From Geminicoccaceae bacterium (GTDB lineage Bacteria; Pseudomonadota; Alphaproteobacteria; Geminicoccales; Geminicoccaceae): DNA of 64,000 bases. Positions 24,564 to 32,755 of this stretch are shown here, in pieces. The stretch's first letter is position 1. Every line of letters starts with the position of its first letter. The stretch spans positions 1 through 64,000 of the forward strand of contig JANQNY010000056.1 in NCBI GenBank assembly GCA_028279345.1. The letters run 5' to 3'. The notes under the pieces are model-generated. The model saw only the letters and a list, made by a program, of their open reading frames with translations. It was not told the origin of the DNA and ran no database searches. The position numbers were made by a program, and so were the translations under genes.

Positions 24564-25724
24564 CTATTTCGGACCGTCTAGAGGCCGGAGCGACTGCTTC
24601 GCGGGCTCTGACGGCTGGCGCGTGAAGCCCTCCAGATCGGCGACCAGCTTGTCGTCCCGGGCGATCTCGACGTCGCTCAAGGCGAAGCTCGTCAGCAGCT
24701 CCGAAAGCGAGCGGAGCGCGTGGAGATGGATCCGCTCATGGCCGTGCGAGGCGTCGACGCCAAAGGTGATGAGAGCCGTGCGCACATCTGCACCCGCTTC
24801 GAGCGCCGAGGCGCTGTCCGAGCGGTAATGGCGAAACACGTCCTTTTGGTAGCGGATGTCGTTGGCGCGGCACAGGTCGACGAGCTTACGGGTCAGGTGG
24901 TAGTCGAACGGGCCCGTTTGATCCGCCATCGAGATCGTAACGCCGAACTCAGAGGAGTTCTGACCCGGTGCCGAGGTGCCGTTGTCTACGGCCACCATCG
25001 AGGCGATGTCCGGCAGCAGGATCGAGGCGGCACCGTGCCCAACCTCTTCGGCGATGGTGAACAGCCAGAAGACGTCGACCGGCGGCACCGGCCCGGCGGT
25101 CAGCGCCTTCAACGCTGCCAACATCACCGCGACGCCCGCCTTGTCGTCCAGATGGCGTGCGACGATGAACCCGTTCGGCAGGAATTCCGGCTGCGGGTCG
25201 ATGGCGACGATGTCGCCGACGTCGATGCCGTGGCGCACCAGGTCGTCGTGGCTATTCGCGAGCGCATCAATGCGCAGTTCGACGAAGGGCCAACCGACGG
25301 GCAACGTATCGACGTCGTCGCCATAGGTATGGCCGGATGCCTTGATCGGCAGAACCGTGGCGCGGAACGCGCCTCTCTCTGAAAAGAGTGTGGCGCGCGC
25401 GCCCTCGGCGAAGCGCGCCGACCACGTGCCGATGGGCACGAGCTCGAGCCGACCGTTGGGCTTGAGCGCCTTCACCTGCGCCCCCAGCGTGTCGACGTGC
25501 GAAACGATGGCGCGGGCGCCGGCCGACTGGCGCCCCTTGATGAGGCCGCGGACAGCACCCCGTCGGGTGAGCGCGAAGGCGACGCCAAGCCTCTCCAACT
25601 CCTCGCACAGGTAGCGAACGACGCTGTCGGTGTAGCCGGTCGGGCTCGGGATACCGAGGAGAGCGCGCAACTGTTCCTTGAGATAGACCGTGTCGATCTC
25701 CAGGCGGATGGCGTCGGTGGTCAT
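24564..25724 (-). CDS. NAGGN-associated M42 family aminopeptidase-like protein
   Basis: A 386-residue M42 metallopeptidase relative. Metal and catalytic segments: IVSHVDTLGAQV (His-x-Asp), VARHLDDKAGVAVMLAAL (bridging Asp), WLFTIAEEVGHGAAS (Glu pair) and MVAVDNGT. It is the third gene of the asnO-synthetase operon, starting by ATGA overlap with the synthetase, as in other bacteria that make N-acetylglutaminylglutamine amide. Its role there is presumed breakdown or processing of the osmolyte; that is not demonstrated by sequence. Confidence 0.88.
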   Translation of the reverse strand: MTTDAIRLEIDTVYLKEQLRALLGIPSPTGYTDSVVRYLCEELERLGVAFALTRRGAVRGLIKGRQSAGARAIVSHVDTLGAQVKALKPNGRLELVPIGTWSARFAEGARATLFSERGAFRATVLPIKASGHTYGDDVDTLPVGWPFVELRIDALANSHDDLVRHGIDVGDIVAIDPQPEFLPNGFIVARHLDDKAGVAVMLAALKALTAGPVPPVDVFWLFTIAEEVGHGAASILLPDIASMVAVDNGTSAPGQNSSEFGVTISMADQTGPFDYHLTRKLVDLCRANDIRYQKDVFRHYRSDSASALEAGADVRTALITFGVDASHGHERIHLHALRSLSELLTSFALSDVEIARDDKLVADLEGFTRQPSEPAKQSLRPLDGPK

Positions 25725-27505
25725 GCCGAGACTGTGCGCGCGGCGGCGCGCGCCACCTGCGGTCGCGACAGCGGAAACAGGAGATCGACGAACCGCTCTG
25801 CGGTGGGTTGCGGCTCATGGTTGGCGAGCCCAGGCCGCTCGTTCGCCTCGATGAAGACGTAGTCGGGTCGGGTCGGACTCTTGACCAGCAGGTCGACGCC
25901 GACCACCGGGATGTCGATCGCGCGCGCGACCTTGATCGCTGCACTGATCAGCACCGGATGGGTCGCGGCGGTGACGTCGTGGATCGTGCCGCCGGTGTGC
26001 AGGTTCGCCGTCTTGCGCACGACGAGCGTGGCGCCACGTTCCGGCACGGTCTCGTAGTTGATGCCTAGCGCCGCGAGGCAGCGCTCAGTCTCAGCGTCGA
26101 GCGGGATTGAACTCTCACCGCCGGTCGCGGCCATGCGCCGCCGGCTCTGCGCCTCGAGCAGCGCGCGGACGTTGGACACCCCGTCACCGACAACGCGTGC
26201 CGGCCGGCGGAGCGCGACGGCAACGACCTTGTAGTCGATCACCACGAGCCGCATGTCCTGGCCTTCGACGCACTCCTCGACCACGACCTCGGGGCAGAGG
26301 ACGCGGGCGCGCTCGACCGCCGCCTCGACCTCGCTCAACTGGTCGAGACCGACCGCGACGCCGCGGCCCTGCTCGCCCCGCGCCGGCTTGACGACGACCG
26401 AGCCGGCCTCGCGGAGCAGGTGTGCGCGGGCCTCGCGGTCGTCCGCGTCGCACTGGGTCGGGACGCGAACGCCCGCCCGCTCGACGAAGCGTCGCGTCAC
26501 CCGCTTGTCGTCGCAGATCGACAAAGCCACGGCGGTGGTCAGCTCGCTCAGCGATTCCCGGCAACGAATCGACGTTCCCCCGGAGGTCAGGCGGAAGAAA
26601 CCGCCTTCGCCATCGATCACCTGAACGAAAATCCCGCGCCGCCGCGCCTCGTCGACGATGAGCCTGGCGTAGGGGTTGAGCCCCTCGTCGTCCGCGGGAC
26701 CCGCATAGAGCTTCTCGTTGATCGGGTTCTTCCGCTTGAGCGCGAACACGGTGACCCGCCTGAGGCCGAGCTTCTCGTAGAGCGTGATCGCCTCCGCGTT
26801 GTCGTGCAAGACGGAGAGATCCATGAAGCTCAGGCCGCGTGCCTGGAACTGCTCGGCTAAGCGACGGACCAGCGCCTCGCCGATGCCTGCGTGCGGCGCT
26901 TGGGGGGAGACGGCGAGGCACCAGAGCGAGCAGCCGGCCTCCGCATCGCCGAAGGCGCGCACGTGGTCGACGCCCATGACCGAGCCAAGGATCTCGCCCG
27001 TGCGGTCGTCTTCGGCGACGAGTACGGTCAGCGCCCGCGCATCGCGCCGGGACCAGAAGAAGTCCGGTGAGACCCGCACCATGCCGCGCGCCGCGTAGAT
27101 CGTGTTGAGCGCCTCGGCGTCCTGACGTGTCGAGAGCCGGCGCACGGTGAAGCCGCGCTGACGCCTGGCGGCAGCGCGATAGCTGGCGAGGTCGAGCCGA
27201 TAGGTGTGCGACGGGTCGAGGAAGAGCTCCTGCGGCGCCACTGCGAGGACGACCTGCGGATCGTAGGCGTAGAGCGCGATGTCGCGCCGGTCCGGTCCTT
27301 CTGCGCGCAGCGCGTCGGCCACCGCCTCGGGCGTCTTGAACGTGTGCGCGAAGATCAGCCGACCCCACCCGCAGTCGATGCTCGCGTCGGGTTGGGCCGC
27401 CTGCTCGGGTGTGGGCTGTGCACGCTGGGCCTCCCGCCGCATGCGACGCACCGGTTGCGCCTGTGCGCGTCGACGGTTGGCACGCTCGCGGTTCCTCATC
27501 GTCAT
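25721..27505 (-). CDS. ngg: N-acetylglutaminylglutamine synthetase (GNAT + ATP-grasp)
   Basis: A 594-residue bifunctional enzyme. A basic Arg/Gln-rich leader (1-40) is followed by a GNAT acetyltransferase domain (about 100-280, LWCLAVSPQAPHAGIGEALV binds acetyl-CoA) and an ATP-grasp ligase (about 315-590, VVKPARGEQGRGVAVG and VVGVDLLVKSPTRPDYVFIEANERPG). It makes N-acetylglutaminylglutamine, the precursor amidated by AsnO. The ATG at 27505 overlaps the asnO stop (ATGA); an upstream GTG at 27526 would add seven residues. The enzyme is cytoplasmic and belongs to an osmotic-stress pathway. Confidence 0.92.
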   Translation of the reverse strand: MTMRNRERANRRRAQAQPVRRMRREAQRAQPTPEQAAQPDASIDCGWGRLIFAHTFKTPEAVADALRAEGPDRRDIALYAYDPQVVLAVAPQELFLDPSHTYRLDLASYRAAARRQRGFTVRRLSTRQDAEALNTIYAARGMVRVSPDFFWSRRDARALTVLVAEDDRTGEILGSVMGVDHVRAFGDAEAGCSLWCLAVSPQAPHAGIGEALVRRLAEQFQARGLSFMDLSVLHDNAEAITLYEKLGLRRVTVFALKRKNPINEKLYAGPADDEGLNPYARLIVDEARRRGIFVQVIDGEGGFFRLTSGGTSIRCRESLSELTTAVALSICDDKRVTRRFVERAGVRVPTQCDADDREARAHLLREAGSVVVKPARGEQGRGVAVGLDQLSEVEAAVERARVLCPEVVVEECVEGQDMRLVVIDYKVVAVALRRPARVVGDGVSNVRALLEAQSRRRMAATGGESSIPLDAETERCLAALGINYETVPERGATLVVRKTANLHTGGTIHDVTAATHPVLISAAIKVARAIDIPVVGVDLLVKSPTRPDYVFIEANERPGLANHEPQPTAERFVDLLFPLSRPQVARAAARTVSA

Positions 27506-29277
27506 ACTCCGCGCGTCTGTAGCCACATCTCCAAGAGCGCCACCTGCCAGAGCTCCGAGCCGCGCAGCTTGGTGATGTGCTCGGCCGGGGCGGCCATGAG
27601 CTGCTCCAGGTAGGCCGGCTGAAAGAGGCTCCGCTCCCGCGCCGCCTGGGAAGAAAGCGCGTCGCCGACCATTTCGAGATATGGCCCCTCGATGTACTTC
27701 AGAGCCGGGACCGGGAAATAGCCTTTCGGACGGTCGATCACCGCCGCTGGCACCACCTCGCGCGCCACCTGCTTCAAGACGCCCTTGCCGCCGTCAGCCA
27801 GCTTGTGGGTCGCCGGAATGCGCCCCGCCAGCTCCACCAGCTCGTGATCGAGGAACGGCACGCGCGCCTCGAGTCCCCACGCCATCGTCATGTTGTCGAC
27901 GCGCTTCACTGGATCGTCGACCAGCATGACGCCGGTGTCGAGGCGCAACGCCTTGTCGACGGGGTCGTCGGCGCCGGGAAGCGCGAAATGCGCCTGGACG
28001 AACGCGCGACTCTCGTCCCGCTCCGCTAGGTAGTCGGGGTTGAGATGCTGGGCCAGACGTGTGTGGTCGCGGTCGAAGAACGCATCCGCGTAGGTGTCGA
28101 GCGGGTCGTTGGCTGCGGCGAGCGGTGGATACCAGTGATAGCCGCCGAAGACCTCGTCGGCGCCCTGGCCCGACTGCACGACCTTGATCGTCTTCGCCAC
28201 CTCGCGCGAGAGCAGGAAGAACCCAATGTTGTCGTAGGAAACCATGGGCTCCGACATGGCGGCGATGGCTGCGGGCAGATTGGCGCGCATCTCGCTCGAC
28301 GGCACGACGATCTTGTGGTGGTTCGTGCCGTAGTGCTCGGCGATCAGATCCGAGTAGACGAACTCGTCGCCCGATTCACCGTGGGCCGCCTCGAAACCGA
28401 TCGAGTAGGTGGCGAGGTCGCGTTGGCCCTCTTCGGCGAGCAGGCCCACGATCAGCGAGCTGTCGACGCCGCCCGAAAGAAGCACGCCCACAGGCACGTC
28501 GGCGACCATGCGTCGGCGCACTGCCACGCGCAGCGTTTCGAGGATCAGATCGCGCCACGCGTCCGCGGGTCGCTCCATGTCCTCGACGGTGCGCTCGAAG
28601 TCCTGGCGCCAATAGGTTTCGTCCGTGCTGCTGCCGTCCGCCTCGACGATCCGCAGCGTGGCGGGCGGCAGCTTGCGCACACCCTCTAGGATCGTTCGTG
28701 GCGCCGGCACGACGGCGTGCCAGCTCATGTAGTGATGTAGCGCCACACGATCGATCGTCGTGTCGATACCGCCCGCGGCCAGCAACGCCGGCAGGCTCGA
28801 GGCGAACCGGAGGCAGCGACCATCTTGCGCGAGATAGAGCGGCTTGATGCCGAAACGGTCGCGGACGAGCACGGTGCGGCCGCTGTCGCGCTCGTGGAGC
28901 ACGAAGGCGAACATGCCGAGCAGCCGGGGAACCGCGGCCGGTCCCCAAGCGTGCCAAGCCTTCAAGATCACCTCGGTGTCGCCGTGCGAGGCGAAACTGT
29001 AGCCCAGGCGCTCCAGTTCAGCACGCAGCTCGGCATAGTTGTAGATGCAACCGTTGAAGACGAGCGTGAGGCCCAACGCCGTGTCGACGAACGGTTGCGC
29101 GGAACTCTCGGACAGATCGATGATCTTGAGGCGGCGATGACCAAAGCCGACATGGCCGCGCACCACGACGCCGGCCCCATCCGGCCCGCGTGAGGCCATC
29201 ACGTCGGCCATGCGTTCGACCCGTGCGGCTGCGACGCGCTCGCCGTCGAACCTGATCTCGCCACAGATTCCGCACAC
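27502..29277 (-). CDS. asnO: N-acetylglutaminylglutamine amidotransferase AsnO
   Basis: A 591-residue asparagine-synthetase-B-like enzyme starting at GTG so that Cys2 (MCGICGE) is the glutaminase nucleophile. The N-terminal Ntn domain spans 1-210 (RGPDGAG, FNGCIYNY) and the synthetase domain carries the ATP pyrophosphatase loop VLLSGGVDSSLI and QSGQGADEVFGGYHWY. Together with the downstream synthetase and M42 peptidase it identifies the NAGGN osmoprotectant operon, where it converts NAGG to its C-terminal amide. The promoter must lie in the 231-bp divergent gap with the TRAP genes. Confidence 0.93.
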   Translation of the reverse strand: MCGICGEIRFDGERVAAARVERMADVMASRGPDGAGVVVRGHVGFGHRRLKIIDLSESSAQPFVDTALGLTLVFNGCIYNYAELRAELERLGYSFASHGDTEVILKAWHAWGPAAVPRLLGMFAFVLHERDSGRTVLVRDRFGIKPLYLAQDGRCLRFASSLPALLAAGGIDTTIDRVALHHYMSWHAVVPAPRTILEGVRKLPPATLRIVEADGSSTDETYWRQDFERTVEDMERPADAWRDLILETLRVAVRRRMVADVPVGVLLSGGVDSSLIVGLLAEEGQRDLATYSIGFEAAHGESGDEFVYSDLIAEHYGTNHHKIVVPSSEMRANLPAAIAAMSEPMVSYDNIGFFLLSREVAKTIKVVQSGQGADEVFGGYHWYPPLAAANDPLDTYADAFFDRDHTRLAQHLNPDYLAERDESRAFVQAHFALPGADDPVDKALRLDTGVMLVDDPVKRVDNMTMAWGLEARVPFLDHELVELAGRIPATHKLADGGKGVLKQVAREVVPAAVIDRPKGYFPVPALKYIEGPYLEMVGDALSSQAARERSLFQPAYLEQLMAAPAEHITKLRGSELWQVALLEMWLQTRGV

Positions 29278-29508
29278 GTGGACTGTCGCTCCGTTGCGTT
29301 ACAAGTTGTTGGGGAAGGGCCTCGGCTCGTTCTTGTCTAACGACCTTGTAGCGAGCGGTCCACGCCGGCGCGGGCAACCGTGGCGCGCGCGTCCGCCGTA
29401 GTGGCGCGACAAATCGCACCATAGGCGCATATCGACGAACAAGCCCCTTGTGGCACTTCGGCTCTGCCGGCTCATTCGCGCCGATGTAACGCCTTGGGAG
29501 GCTCCGAC

Positions 29509-30591
29509 GTGACTACCCTATATCTCGACACGCTTGTCTGGCGTGGCGGCGCTGCCGCCGCTGCCCTTGCTCTTGCCCTGACGGCGACGGCAAGCTCACC
29601 GGCCGATGCGCAAGAGCGGGTTCGTTGGCGCGTGCCGATCGCTTTCCCCTCATCCCTTCCGGCTCTCGGCGACAACATGCCGTGGGTGGCGGAGCAGGTT
29701 GCGGCAGCCACCGACGGCCGCATCGAGATGCGGGTCATCGAGCCTGGTGAGATGGTGCCGGCCTTGGAGCTTTCCGAGGCGGTGGGGCAGGGCCAGGTAA
29801 CCGCCGGCTACAACTGGCTCGGCTACGACCAGGGCCGCATCGCGTCTTCGCCCCTCTTTTCGGCGGTGCCGTTCGGCATGGAGCCGGTGGAGTACATCGC
29901 CTGGTGGCGGCACGGCGGTGGCCGTGAGCTCGGCGAGGAGATCTACGGCGAGATCAACGTCATGCCGATTCTCTGCGGCATGACGGGGCCGGAGACGGCC
30001 GGCTGGTTCAAGGAGCCGATCGAGGGCGTGGCCGACATCAATGGCTTGAAGATCCGCTTCGCCGGCCTCGGCGGTCAGGTCCTCGAATCGCTAGGCGCTT
30101 CGGTTTCGCTCATCCCCGGCGGCGAGATCTACCAGTCGCTCGAGCGCGGCGTGATCGACGCCAGCGAGTTCTCCCAACCTGTGGTCGACCAGCGCCTGGG
30201 TTTTCATCAGATCGCGCCCTTTAACTATTTCCCCGGCTGGCACCAGCCCTTCACCGCGTTCCATCTCGTCGTGAACCTCGACGAGTGGAACGGTCTCAGC
30301 GCCTCAGACCAAGCGCTCCTCCGGCTCATCTGCACGGCGGGCACGATCGACAATTACGCCAAGTCGGAGGCGCTCCAGGGCGAGATCATCGCCGGTTTCG
30401 AGGACCAGGGCGTAACGGCGACCGCGCTCTCGGAGGAGGTGCTGCGCGAGCTTGAGACAGCGACGACTGCGGTTCTCGAACAGCAGGCGGCTGCCGACGC
30501 GAATTTCAAGAAGGTCTACGACAGCCAGACCGCGTTCAGCGACAACTACCAGTATTGGAAGGGTCTCGCCTACCTACCGCGGAACTTCTGA
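29509..30591 (+). CDS. TRAP transporter substrate-binding protein (DctP family)
   Basis: A 360-residue periplasmic binding protein. I choose the GTG at 29509 because GGGAGG lies seven bases upstream; a TTG five codons earlier overlaps that site. A signal peptide (AAAAALALALTATASSPADA) is followed by the DctP fold with IPGGEIYQSLERGVIDASEF, the region that holds the conserved carboxylate-binding Arg in family relatives, and a Trp-rich segment NYFPGWHQPFTAFH. It resembles the subgroup annotated for mannitol/chloroaromatic or 2-oxo acids, so the ligand is probably an organic acid. Confidence 0.9.
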   Translation: MTTLYLDTLVWRGGAAAAALALALTATASSPADAQERVRWRVPIAFPSSLPALGDNMPWVAEQVAAATDGRIEMRVIEPGEMVPALELSEAVGQGQVTAGYNWLGYDQGRIASSPLFSAVPFGMEPVEYIAWWRHGGGRELGEEIYGEINVMPILCGMTGPETAGWFKEPIEGVADINGLKIRFAGLGGQVLESLGASVSLIPGGEIYQSLERGVIDASEFSQPVVDQRLGFHQIAPFNYFPGWHQPFTAFHLVVNLDEWNGLSASDQALLRLICTAGTIDNYAKSEALQGEIIAGFEDQGVTATALSEEVLRELETATTAVLEQQAAADANFKKVYDSQTAFSDNYQYWKGLAYLPRNF

Positions 30592-30685
30592 CGCGCTTGG
30601 CGTCCGGGGCGCCGAGCGCGCCCTGGGCGCAACGCGCCGCCAGCAAGCCGGACGCGTGTCCAACGAGAAGAAGGGGGGAGATCGC

Positions 30686-31258
30686 ATGGCTGCGGACAGC
30701 TCGCCGAGCGGCGCCGTCGAGGTGCTGCCGCATACGCGGCTCTCCGCCGCGATCGACCGCGTCATCAATGCCTTCGGCGCGGTCGCCTCGTGGCTTTGGG
30801 TGATGATCATCGCGGCGATCGTGATCAACGTCGTCTACAGGTACGCGCTGCGCAACAACATCGGCCAGTTGGAAGAGCTGCAGTGGCATCTCTATGCAGT
30901 TGCCTTCCTGGTCGGCCTCTCGTTTGCAGTCGTCTCCGACCAGCATGTACGCGTCGACATCATCTACGGCGGCCGCTCGCTCAGATCGAAGGCTTGGATC
31001 GACCTGTTCGGCATTCTGATCTTCGCCCTGCCGTTCGTGCTCTTGGTGATCTGGTACGGTGTCCCGTTCGTCGAAGCCGCGTACGTCGCAGGTGAGCGCT
31101 CGGACCAGCCGAGCGGCCTGCCGCACCGCTTTCTGATCAAGGCGGCGCTGCCCCTGTCGTTCGTGCTGCTGCTCTTTGCGTTCCTCTCCCGACTGTCGCG
31201 GGTCACGGCGCTGCTCTTCGGCTTTCCGCGGCCGATCGACTATGTCGGGAGGTCGTGA
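30686..31258 (+). CDS. TRAP transporter small permease (DctQ)
   Basis: A 190-residue membrane protein with four helices (from about residue 27: FGAVASWLWVMIIAAIVINV) and the family segment LQWHLYAVAFLVGLSFAVVSDQHVRVDI. AAGGGGGGAG precedes the ATG at 30686. It lies between the binding protein and the large permease (3-bp gap) in standard order. Confidence 0.92.
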   Translation: MAADSSPSGAVEVLPHTRLSAAIDRVINAFGAVASWLWVMIIAAIVINVVYRYALRNNIGQLEELQWHLYAVAFLVGLSFAVVSDQHVRVDIIYGGRSLRSKAWIDLFGILIFALPFVLLVIWYGVPFVEAAYVAGERSDQPSGLPHRFLIKAALPLSFVLLLFAFLSRLSRVTALLFGFPRPIDYVGRS

Positions 31259-31261
31259 GCC

Positions 31262-32701
31262 ATGGAATTCAATGACATCCTGAGCATTGTGCTCTTCGGC
31301 ACGTTCATTCTCCTGTTGTTCACGGGCTTTCCCATCGCCTGGCTCCTGGGTGGGCTTTCGCTCATCGTCGCCTGCGTCGCGATCTTCGTCGACACGTTCA
31401 TGCAGGATTGGCTGGTCGAGAACTTCCCCGACACGTGGATGGACATGACCTGGCCCTATGTTTCGGCGATCGTCCGCAACATTTGGGACCAGGCGATGGC
31501 CAACGAGGTGCTCGTGGCCCTGCCCATGTTTATCTTCATGGGCTTCATGCTGGACCGTTCGGGCATCGCCGAAGTGCTGATGACCAGCTTCGCGCAAATC
31601 TTCGGGCGGTTGCGCGGTGGCTATGCCATCACCGTGGTGATGATCGGCGTCCTGCTGGCCGCGTCGACCGGCGTCGTCGGAGCGTCAGTCGTGCTGCTGG
31701 CGCTACTCGGCCTGCCGGTCATGCTCAACAACAACTACGACAAGGAGATCGCCGTCGGCACGGTGACCGCCGTGGGCACGCTTGGAATCCTGATCCCGCC
31801 GTCGATCATGCTCGTGCTGATGGCCGACAAGCTGGCGATCTCGCCCGGCGGTCTGTTCTTGGGCGCGTTGTTCCCGGGGCTAATGCTCGGTCTGCTCTAT
31901 ATCACCTACATCATTCTCACCGGCCTGCTGCGCCCTTCGGCCACGCCGGCGCCGGAAACGGCGGGCGAGCCGGTGACATTCCGCATGGTGCTGGGCCTAG
32001 TTTGGGCCGTGGTGCCGCCGGTTCTGCTGATCCTCGCCGTTCTCGGGTCGATCTTTTTCGGCATCGCCACGCCGACCGAGGCATCGGGCGTCGGCGCGCT
32101 CGGCGCGACGCTGCTCGCCGCGGCCAATCGCAAGGTTAACCTAGCAGTGCTGAGCGAGGTCTCGCAGGCGACGACCAAGACCAGCGCGTTCATCCTGGCG
32201 ATTGTGCTCGGAGCCATCGCGTTCGCCCACATTCTCCGGGGTCTCGAGGGCGATCTGTTGATCGAGAATGCGATTCTCGGCCTGGAACTCGGCGAGACCG
32301 GCACGCTGCTCTTGATCCTGGGCATCGTCTTTATGCTCGGCTTCGTCCTCGACTGGATTCAGATCGTCCTGATCATCCTCCCGCTCGCCGGTGCCCTGAT
32401 CGGCGATCCGTCGCTACCGTCGAGCGGCATGTGGCAGGAACTCGGCTTTGCGTCGCCAGAGGAAGCGCTCACTTGGTTCACGGTGCTGTTCGCCATCGTG
32501 CTGCAGACGTCGTTCCTGACGCCACCGGTTGGCTATGCGTTGTTCTACGTCAAGGGCGTGGCACCGGAAGGCGTCACGCTCATGAACATCTACCGCGGCG
32601 TCGTGCCTTTCATCATCGTTCAGGCGGTGGCTGCGCTGATCGTCTTCAACTGGCGCGATCTCGTCTTGTGGCTGCCCAATCTGGCGCTCACACCATCCTA
32701 G
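31262..32701 (+). CDS. TRAP transporter large permease (DctM)
   Basis: A 479-residue Na+-coupled permease with about 12-13 hydrophobic segments. Family landmarks: LFTGFPIAWLLGGLSL, ALPMFIFMGFMLDRSG, AVGTLGILIPPSIMLVLMAD and TSFLTPPVGYALFYVKGVAP. It is longer than classical DctM (about 425), with an inserted loop near residues 40-85 and another near 215-240, as in the mannitol/chloroaromatic-type subgroup that matches the DctP here. Confidence 0.93.
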   Translation: MEFNDILSIVLFGTFILLLFTGFPIAWLLGGLSLIVACVAIFVDTFMQDWLVENFPDTWMDMTWPYVSAIVRNIWDQAMANEVLVALPMFIFMGFMLDRSGIAEVLMTSFAQIFGRLRGGYAITVVMIGVLLAASTGVVGASVVLLALLGLPVMLNNNYDKEIAVGTVTAVGTLGILIPPSIMLVLMADKLAISPGGLFLGALFPGLMLGLLYITYIILTGLLRPSATPAPETAGEPVTFRMVLGLVWAVVPPVLLILAVLGSIFFGIATPTEASGVGALGATLLAAANRKVNLAVLSEVSQATTKTSAFILAIVLGAIAFAHILRGLEGDLLIENAILGLELGETGTLLLILGIVFMLGFVLDWIQIVLIILPLAGALIGDPSLPSSGMWQELGFASPEEALTWFTVLFAIVLQTSFLTPPVGYALFYVKGVAPEGVTLMNIYRGVVPFIIVQAVAALIVFNWRDLVLWLPNLALTPS

Positions 32702-32755
32702 CAGGACGGCGCGAGGGGCACCGCGCGGACGTCTTCTGATCAGGGAACCGCCACG

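Noticed and set aside
26184-27368. 394-codon frame inside the NAGGN synthetase
   Set aside because: An Arg-rich alternative frame of the same strand; the synthetase frame carries GNAT and ATP-grasp motifs.
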